19,089 nt of DNA. Source: PALSA-1355 sp041499515 (GTDB lineage: Bacteria > Planctomycetota > Planctomycetia > Pirellulales > PALSA-1355). The DNA lies in assembly GCA_041499515.1 (NCBI GenBank), contig JBGQKM010000092.1, positions 1 to 19,089 on the forward strand, written 5' to 3'. How positions within the stretch are numbered: position 1 is the first letter of the stretch; every line of letters begins with the position of its first letter. The notes beneath the pieces were generated by a model. It had not been told where the DNA came from. It made no database searches and saw only the letters and a program-made list of their open reading frames with translations. Of the stretch, positions 14,386 to 19,089 are shown piece after piece. The position numbers and the translations under genes were made by a program.

Positions 14386-15165
14386 ATGCAAGTCGTCGGT
14401 TGCCAACTCGACATCGCCTGGGAAAACAAACAGACCAACCACCAGCGCGTGCGCGCGATGCTGTCGGCCGTGGCGATCCAGCCCGGCGCTCTGGTCGTGC
14501 TGCCCGAGATGTTCGCCACCGGGTTCAGCATGAACGTCGCGGCGATCGCCGAACCGGCCGGCGGCCAGACGCACCAGTTTCTGGCGGAACTGGCTCGGAA
14601 CTTAAAAAGTTTCGTTCTGGCCGGCGTGGTCACCCCAGCCGCCGACGGGCGTGGCCGCAATGAAGCGGTCGTATTCGGACCCGAGGGCCAGGCGTTGGCT
14701 CGGTACTGCAAGCTGTACCCGTTTTCGTACGCCGGCGAGACGCGACACTATCAGGCCGGCGAGGACATTGTCGTCTTCGAGTGGCACGATTTCGAGGTCG
14801 CCCCTTTTATTTGTTACGATCTGCGATTTCCCGAAGCGTTTCGACAGTCCGTGCGCTCGGGGGCCGAAATGATTGTCGTGATCGCCAACTGGCCGCAACC
14901 GCGCGAAGCGCACTGGCTGGCCCTGCTGCGGGCCCGAGCCATCGAAAACCAGGCCTACGTCGTGGGCATCAACCGGGCTGGCAGCGATCCGCACGTCGCC
15001 TACGGCGGCCACAGCCTGATCGTGGGCCCGCGGGGCGAAACCCTGGCTGAAGCGGGCGCGGGGCCGCAGATCCTAACGGCCGACGTCGCATCGGCCCCGC
15101 TGTTGGAATATCGCCAGCAGTTCCCGGCTCTGGCCGACATGCGGGCAGATTTCTTCCCCGAATGA
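14386..15165 (+). CDS. Carbon-nitrogen hydrolase, omega-amidase type (YafV/NIT2-like)
   Basis: A 259-aa nitrilase-superfamily amidase. The catalytic triad is visible: Glu41 in VLPEMF, Lys109 in YCKLYPF, and Cys143 in PFICYDLRFPE. NWPQPREAHW (184-193) followed by LLRARAIENQAYVVGINRAGSD (about 196-217) is characteristic of the YafV/NIT2 omega-amidase branch. It should hydrolyse alpha-ketoglutaramate or related omega-amides to the 2-oxo acid and ammonia in the cytoplasm, removing the product of the adjacent glutamine-using aminotransferase. The ATG at 14386 starts 5 bases after the aminotransferase stop, so the two are surely co-transcribed. Closely related amidases acting on other linear amides cannot be excluded by sequence alone. 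Confidence 0.88.
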   Translation: MQVVGCQLDIAWENKQTNHQRVRAMLSAVAIQPGALVVLPEMFATGFSMNVAAIAEPAGGQTHQFLAELARNLKSFVLAGVVTPAADGRGRNEAVVFGPEGQALARYCKLYPFSYAGETRHYQAGEDIVVFEWHDFEVAPFICYDLRFPEAFRQSVRSGAEMIVVIANWPQPREAHWLALLRARAIENQAYVVGINRAGSDPHVAYGGHSLIVGPRGETLAEAGAGPQILTADVASAPLLEYRQQFPALADMRADFFPE

Positions 15166-15356
15166 ATTGCCGATCTGGCCCTTGGCGCACGATTTTCCTC
15201 AGGTCTCTTCCATTGCGGCAGCGCAGCCGAGTACACTGATTTTGGGTAGTCCTGACCGCGGCAAACCGGCGTACCTCGGACTCGACCGGCCCGACGTGAC
15301 GCCTGGAGTCGATTGCGTTTTTTTGATCTTCCAACTCCACTTGAGAAAGTCGCGCC

Positions 15357-16301
15357 ATGAAGAAGTTTTTTCTGTTCTCGATGGCTGCCTGGCTGTTGAG
15401 CCTGCTGACGATCGGCGGCTCGGCGCGGTCCGAAGAATCCTTTGCGTGGCAACGAGACGTGATCTACGGCCGCAAATTCGGCACGGCGTTGACGATGGAT
15501 GTGTTTACGCCCAAGCAAGGAGCCAACGGAGCCGCCGTGGTTCTGTGCATCAGCGGCGGATGGATTTCGGACCACGATAAGATTCAGCCGACGCTGGTTC
15601 AAGAACTGCTCAAGCACGGCTATACCGCGTTTGCCGTCGTGCATGGCAGCCAGCCCAAGTTCACCATTCCTGAATGCGTGGCCGACATGAATCGGGCCGT
15701 GCGTTACATTCGCGCGCACGCGACCGACTTTCAAATCGATCCGGCGCGCATCGGCATCAGCGGCGCCTCGGCCGGCGGTCACCTGTCGCTGATGCTCGGT
15801 TGCGCCGGCGACGCGGGCGATCCCCAGGCCAAAGATCCGGTCGACCAGGTTTCCAGCCGCGTGCAGGCCGTGGCCTGCTTCTTTCCGCCGACCGACTTTT
15901 TGAATTACGGCGAACCGGGGAAAAAATCGTTGGGCATCGAGCCGGAACACCAGTTCAAGGCGCCGTTCGATTTCCGCGTGCAGGATCCGGTCACCAAGCT
16001 CTTCATGCCGGTCGATCTCGAAACCCGCGAGAGAATCTGCAAGGAAATGTCGCCGGTCTACTATGTCACCAAAGACGACGCTCCGACTTTGATCATTCAC
16101 GGCGACGCCGACACACTGGTGCCGTTGCAGCAATCGCAGTTGATCCTCGAAAAATTCAAGGAGGTGGGCGTGCCGGCGGAACTGGTCGTGAAGAAGGGCG
16201 CCAAACACGGCTGGCTGACGATCATGGCCGACTTCAAGACGATCGCGGATTGGTTCGACAAGTACTTGAAGGCGCCGGCCACTGCCCAGGCAGCCAAGTA
16301 G
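15357..16301 (+). CDS. Secreted alpha/beta-hydrolase (esterase/dipeptidyl-peptidase-like)
   Basis: A 314-aa exported hydrolase. The signal peptide is MKKFFLFSMAAWLLSLL followed by a small-residue stretch (about 20-26). The mature protein starts as a BD-FAE/esterase-type domain (DVIYGRKFGTALTMDVFTP, 34-52). The oxyanion region is at 64-70 (CISGGWI, replacing the usual HGGG). The nucleophile is Ser138 in GISGASAGGH, the acid is Asp252 in HGDADTLVP, and the base is His284 in GAKHGW. Planctomycetes carry many such secreted esterase-like proteins, usually linked to polysaccharide use; a specific substrate cannot be named. The ATG at 15357 starts the signal peptide, preceded by GAGAAAG. A 191-base gap precedes it and a strong terminator follows. 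Confidence 0.88.
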   Translation: MKKFFLFSMAAWLLSLLTIGGSARSEESFAWQRDVIYGRKFGTALTMDVFTPKQGANGAAVVLCISGGWISDHDKIQPTLVQELLKHGYTAFAVVHGSQPKFTIPECVADMNRAVRYIRAHATDFQIDPARIGISGASAGGHLSLMLGCAGDAGDPQAKDPVDQVSSRVQAVACFFPPTDFLNYGEPGKKSLGIEPEHQFKAPFDFRVQDPVTKLFMPVDLETRERICKEMSPVYYVTKDDAPTLIIHGDADTLVPLQQSQLILEKFKEVGVPAELVVKKGAKHGWLTIMADFKTIADWFDKYLKAPATAQAAK

Positions 16302-16329
16302 TCGCCCGCTGTTCGAAAAAAACTAGCAA

Positions 16330-16364
16330 AAAACGCCGGGACGATCAGATCGCCCCGGCGTTTT
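16330..16364. terminator. Strong bidirectional rho-independent terminator
   Basis: AAAACGCCGGG (16330-16340) pairs with CCCGGCGTTTT (16354-16364). The stem continues inward past one A-C mismatch as CGAT/ATCG (16342-16345, 16349-16352) around a CAG loop. The A-tract on one side and T-tract on the other serve both the hydrolase ending at 16301 and the minus-strand gene ending at 16403. Confidence 0.85.
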
Positions 16365-16402
16365 CGTTGGCCGGCGGAGTTGGCCGGGGGGGAAACCAAT
16401 GG

Positions 16403-16801
16403 CTATTGAGCCGTTTTGGCCGTCACCGGCGCGGCGGTAGCCGGCTTGGCGACCGGCGCCGGGGTTTTGACCGGCGTGGCAGTGACTGTCGGCTTGGCTG
16501 CGACCGTCGAGATGGCCGTCACGTTGCCGGTTTTGTCCATCGTCACGCTGATCGGTGTCCCTTTCTTCAAGGCATCCAGCGCCCCGGCCTTGCCGTTGAT
16601 CATCACCTTGACATCCTTGACCAACGGATACGTATGGTCCTTGCCGTTGCGGCCGACCATGACCAGCTTGCCGGCGCCGGTGGAGACAAACGCTCCGGTG
16701 TGCGAAAGATGCTCGGTCTTGTGAGCCTTGGCTTCGGCCGACGTGGCCCACAGGCCCACGGCTAAAGCAGCCACACCCATCGTTGCGATTGCAAATCTCA
16801 T
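16403..16801 (-). CDS. Small secreted protein with beta-barrel-like domain and Ala/Pro/Thr-rich tail
   Basis: A 132-aa protein. The ATG at 16801 is fixed by GAGGAG at 16813-16808, six bases upstream, and by the signal peptide MRFAIATMGVAALAVGLWATSAEA, cut near residue 24. Residues about 33-100 look like a compact all-beta module, with strands alternating with Gly turns: HTGAFVSTGAGKLVMVG, then HTYPL, then KVMINGKAGALDALKKGTPISVTMD. The pattern resembles small OB-like or DUF5666-like planctomycete proteins. Residues 101-132 are Ala/Pro/Thr/Val-rich repeats of AKPT/TAxPV type, probably a flexible linker or wall-spanning tail. Function unknown. It shares the minus strand with the gene at 16919-17215, 117 bases away, and may be co-expressed. 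Confidence 0.82.
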   Translation of the reverse strand: MRFAIATMGVAALAVGLWATSAEAKAHKTEHLSHTGAFVSTGAGKLVMVGRNGKDHTYPLVKDVKVMINGKAGALDALKKGTPISVTMDKTGNVTAISTVAAKPTVTATPVKTPAPVAKPATAAPVTAKTAQ

Positions 16802-16845
16802 GGCACTCTCCTCGGGTAAAAAGAACACGCGGCGCTTTAGGCAAG

Positions 16846-16866
16846 CGAGGACACCCAGGGTCCTCG
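16846..16866. terminator. Hairpin between the two small secreted genes
   Basis: CGAGGAC (16846-16852) and GTCCTCG (16860-16866) are perfect arms around a 7-nt loop, 53-73 nt past the stop of the upstream minus-strand gene. There is no T-run on the minus strand, so termination, attenuation or RNA processing are all possible. Confidence 0.35.
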
Positions 16867-16918
16867 ACGATTTTGGCTTGTCCCTCGGTGCGCCGGTGCA
16901 CTTAGATTGTTGGTTTGG

Positions 16919-17215
16919 TTACTGCTGGAACCACAGCGAGAAATTACGCCCGGCCACGCCGAAACCGGCTTGCGGATAGGCATAGCCGTAGTTGCCGTAG
17001 CTGTAACCGTCATAGCCGCTGCCGCTGCCGTAGCTGCCATAGATGGGGACCGGAGCATAACCGACACCCCAACCGCCGTAATAACCGCCGCGGTAAAAGG
17101 CTTGGTGTCCGTGGGCCGGGCCATGACCGTGGTGAACGTAGCCATGGGCCATCGCCACATTCGTGCCGCAAAAAAACATTCCCAAACCCACCAAGGTCAA
17201 CACGATTCGTCGCAT
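16919..17215 (-). CDS. Small secreted His-, Gly- and Tyr-rich protein
   Basis: A 98-aa protein not recognised as a named family. The ATG at 17215 is supported by AAGGAG at 17227-17222, six bases upstream. The signal peptide MRRIVLTLVGLGMFFCGTNV ends in AMA at 21-23, so the mature chain would begin with His24. Six histidines lie in the first 14 mature residues (24, 28, 29, 31, 35, 37). About twelve tyrosines are spread through a Gly/Ser-rich low-complexity stretch (41-81), and the chain ends NFSLWFQQ. The composition suggests metal binding and/or an unstructured cell-surface or structural role; neither is shown. An ATG 7 codons upstream (MQVKEFA...) has no ribosome site. Confidence 0.72.
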   Translation of the reverse strand: MRRIVLTLVGLGMFFCGTNVAMAHGYVHHGHGPAHGHQAFYRGGYYGGWGVGYAPVPIYGSYGSGSGYDGYSYGNYGYAYPQAGFGVAGRNFSLWFQQ

Positions 17216-17719
17216 GGCAAACTCCTTCACTTGCATGGCCCCAAGTCGTTTTCCACGGCTCGTTAAATGGTTGTTTCCCTGACTCTCCAGGTAATGCAGT
17301 CGGCGTGCCAAATGGTCGGCGCGCGAACCGTTTGGGACCAAAAGGCTGGATTTTCCAGGAGATAGGACGTCGACCCCCGAATGTCGGCCGGCGAGTTCGT
17401 TGAAAAGCGCACTCGATCTGACGGCAGTCACAGTCGCTTTGGGCAAAGATCGCAGTCGGTGGCTGGCGCCGCGTCGACTTTGGGACGCAACACGACTTCC
17501 TGGGCGCCCGGGACACGCGGAATCCCGATCAGAATCTGGCCACGAATCACCCGATCTTTTCCAATCCGCAGGCATGAATCAGCCCGCGGGCTCCGCTGCC
17601 TGGTGGGCTCCGGCGGTCCATTCCGGCTATAATGGGCCCAATGGCGCCGGCGTCTCTGGACACGGCTATTTTTTCAGATCGCTCCCGATTTTCATTCCCT
17701 GTCGTCCCAGATTCGCCTT
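17216..17719. other. Divergent intergenic region (small secreted gene / aroDE)
   Basis: These 504 bases carry no convincing gene. Open frames are short, run across the aroDE start out of phase, and lack signal peptides or ribosome sites. A TATAAT at 17628-17633 is the one clear signal. The remainder, about 17230-17600, shows no recognisable RNA gene or repeat. Confidence 0.55.
17628..17633 (+). promoter_or_regulatory. Putative -10 element for aroDE
   Basis: A perfect TATAAT within GGCTATAATG lies 86 nt before the aroDE ATG. The identical 10-mer occurs on the minus strand at 1237-1228. There is no matching -35 hexamer at 16-18 bp. Confidence 0.45.
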
Positions 17720-19089
17720 ATGATTTGCGTCAGCATCGCTCGCGGCCGGCACCGGCACATGATCGCCGAACATCGCCACCTGGTTCAACAGGGCGCCCAG
17801 TTGGTCGAGTTGCGGCTGGACTATATCAACGGCGAAGTCAACCTGAAACGGTTGTTAGTCGATCGGCCCTCGCCGGTCGTGGTGACCTGCCGCCGGGAAC
17901 GCGACGGAGGCAAATTCAGCGGCAGCGAAGACCAACGGCTGATGCTGCTGCGTAGCGCCATTGCCGAAGGCGTGGAATACATCGACCTGGAAGAGGACGT
18001 CGCCGCGGTGGTTGCGCGGTACGGCAAGACGAAGCGGATTGTCAGCCTGCACGATTACCGCAAGACGCCGGACGACCTGACCGAGATCCATGCCCGCCTG
18101 GCAGCGCTCGACGCCGACGTCGTGAAGATCGCCACGACAGCCAACCAATCGCACGACAATCTGCGGATGTTGCAACTGATCGAGCGCTCGAAAGTGCCGA
18201 CCGTCGGCATTTGCATGGGCGACATCGGCACCCCCTCGCGCATTTTGGCGGGGCGTTTTGGCGCCCCGTTCACGTTCGCCACGTTCCACCATGAGCGCAC
18301 GCTGGCGCCGGGTCAATTCAGCTATCAGCAGATGACCGAGATCTATCATTACGACCGCATTGACGCCCAAACCACGGTCTATGGCGTGATCGGCGACCCG
18401 ATTGCCCACAGCCTCAGTCCGATGGTGCACAACGCCGCGTTTCGTCGCTTGGACATCAACGCCGTGTACGTGCCGTTTCGCGTGCCGCGCGAACACCTGT
18501 CGCAGTTTTTGGAGGACGCGCCGGCCTTGGGCATCAAGGGGCTGAGCGTCACCATTCCGCACAAGGAGGCCGTGCTCAAAAAACTGTCGGCCACCGACCC
18601 CAGCATGGCGGGCATCGGCGCGGCCAACACGCTGATGTTCAAGGACCGGAGAATCGTCGGCTACAACACCGATCATCTCGCCGCGCTGGAAAGCCTCGAG
18701 CAGGCGCTGGCAGCCCATCACGGCCGTCGCGGCACGCTGGAAGGTCAGACGGCCCTGGTTTTGGGGGCAGGCGGAGCCGCCAAGGCCATCGCCTATGGCC
18801 TGAAGCAGATGGGGGCCCAGGTGGTGATCGCCGGCCGAACCAGCCAGCGGGCCCAGCAATTGGCCGACGCGCTGAAGTGCAAAACGGTCGATTGGGCCAA
18901 CCGCTATTCGTTCCAGCCCGACGTGCTGGTCAATTGCACGCCGGTGGGCATGCACCCCAATGTCGACGCCACGCCCTACGACAAACATCATTTGCGTCCT
19001 TCGATGGTCGTGTTCGACACCGTCTACAATCCGGAAAACACCCTCTTGCTCAAGGACGCTCGCAGCCAAAGCTGCACCGTCGTGACCGG
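17720..19089 (+). CDS. aroDE: Bifunctional 3-dehydroquinate dehydratase / shikimate dehydrogenase (AroD-AroE fusion, partial 3' end)
   Basis: Catalyses two successive steps of chorismate synthesis: 3-dehydroquinate to 3-dehydroshikimate, then NADPH reduction to shikimate. Residues 1 to about 212 are a type I dehydratase, with VELRLDY (29-35), SLHDYR with the catalytic His111, VVKIATTA with the Schiff-base Lys136, and MGDIGTPSR with Arg174. After a short linker the AroE domain starts at VYGVIGDPIAHSLSPMVHN (220-238). It continues with SVTIPHKEA carrying Lys282, YNTDH carrying Asp318, the nucleotide motif LGAGGAAKA (348-356), and VNCTPVGM further on. 456 codons are visible and the window ends inside the AroE domain, near its end by family length. 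This order matches the plant enzyme. The ATG at 17720 aligns with the AroD core; the ribosome site is weak. Confidence 0.93.
   Translation, partial: MICVSIARGRHRHMIAEHRHLVQQGAQLVELRLDYINGEVNLKRLLVDRPSPVVVTCRRERDGGKFSGSEDQRLMLLRSAIAEGVEYIDLEEDVAAVVARYGKTKRIVSLHDYRKTPDDLTEIHARLAALDADVVKIATTANQSHDNLRMLQLIERSKVPTVGICMGDIGTPSRILAGRFGAPFTFATFHHERTLAPGQFSYQQMTEIYHYDRIDAQTTVYGVIGDPIAHSLSPMVHNAAFRRLDINAVYVPFRVPREHLSQFLEDAPALGIKGLSVTIPHKEAVLKKLSATDPSMAGIGAANTLMFKDRRIVGYNTDHLAALESLEQALAAHHGRRGTLEGQTALVLGAGGAAKAIAYGLKQMGAQVVIAGRTSQRAQQLADALKCKTVDWANRYSFQPDVLVNCTPVGMHPNVDATPYDKHHLRPSMVVFDTVYNPENTLLLKDARSQSCTVVT

Noticed and set aside
15279..15324. Possible terminator, GACTC/GAGTC followed by T7
   Set aside because: The arms are only 5 bp and 22 bases apart, and the T-run lies 7 bases beyond the second arm; too weak to call.
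15000..16208. 402-codon minus-strand frame
   Set aside because: Spans two plus-strand genes with clear catalytic motifs (omega-amidase end and alpha/beta-hydrolase) and shows no domain of its own.
17855..19069. 404-codon minus-strand frame
   Set aside because: Antisense shadow of aroDE. The plus-strand frame has every AroD and AroE active-site residue.
1..19089. tRNA, rRNA, CRISPR array, insertion sequence or prophage
   Set aside because: No clover-leaf, regularly spaced repeat array, transposase or integrase motif, or terminal inverted repeats were seen on either strand.

Overview
The window is high-GC bacterial chromosome, densely coding and free of any recognisable mobile element, tRNA, rRNA or CRISPR array. 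It most resembles a planctomycete, probably Pirellulales-like. The reasons are a NodB-deacetylase protein that runs into an FG-GAP repeat, small secreted Gly/Tyr/His-rich proteins, a secreted isoaspartyl-methyltransferase with an extra C-terminal domain, and a bifunctional AroD-AroE fusion. This assignment is inferred from gene content and was not tested by any search.

Layout. (1) 1-1160, minus strand: an exported polysaccharide-deacetylase-like protein that runs off the left edge. (2) 1501-8929, plus strand: an eight-gene operon for a nucleotide-activated, C-branched, O-methylated 6-deoxysugar. Its order is rfbF (CDP-glucose synthesis), rfbG (4,6-dehydratase), a TylC3/NovU-type C-methyltransferase, rfbC (3,5-epimerase), an SDR 4-ketoreductase candidate, a second divergent methyltransferase of the same architecture, a CmcI-type O-methyltransferase and a family-2 glycosyltransferase. 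Several genes overlap or nearly abut, and a good sigma70-like promoter lies upstream of rfbF. (3) 8950-9405: mscL with a C-terminal zinc ribbon, followed by a perfect hairpin. (4) 9552-10556: a plant-type/hydroxyneurosporene-type O-methyltransferase. (5) 10780-11676 plus, convergent with 11673-12923 minus: a DUF4105 (Lnb N-terminal domain) putative lipoprotein, and a secreted protein-L-isoaspartate methyltransferase with a C-terminal beta-sandwich-like domain. (6) 13214-15165 plus: a class I/II aminotransferase and an omega-amidase, a pairing typical of glutamine transaminase/omega-amidase keto-acid repair and methionine salvage. (7) 15357-16301 plus: a secreted alpha/beta-hydrolase, separated by a strong bidirectional terminator from two small secreted minus-strand proteins (16403-16801 and 16919-17215). 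(8) 17720-19089 plus: a fused aroD-aroE gene for shikimate synthesis, cut by the right edge.

The most interesting block is the sugar operon. It holds everything needed to take glucose-1-phosphate to CDP-4-keto-6-deoxyglucose, C-methylate it, epimerise it, reduce the ketone, O-methylate it and transfer it. It lacks the RfbH/ascarylose-type 3-deoxygenation enzymes normally paired with RfbF/RfbG. The inferred product is therefore a non-3-deoxygenated, C-methylated (possibly doubly methylated) sugar on a CDP carrier, comparable in logic to noviose, nogalose or virenose but with different activation chemistry.
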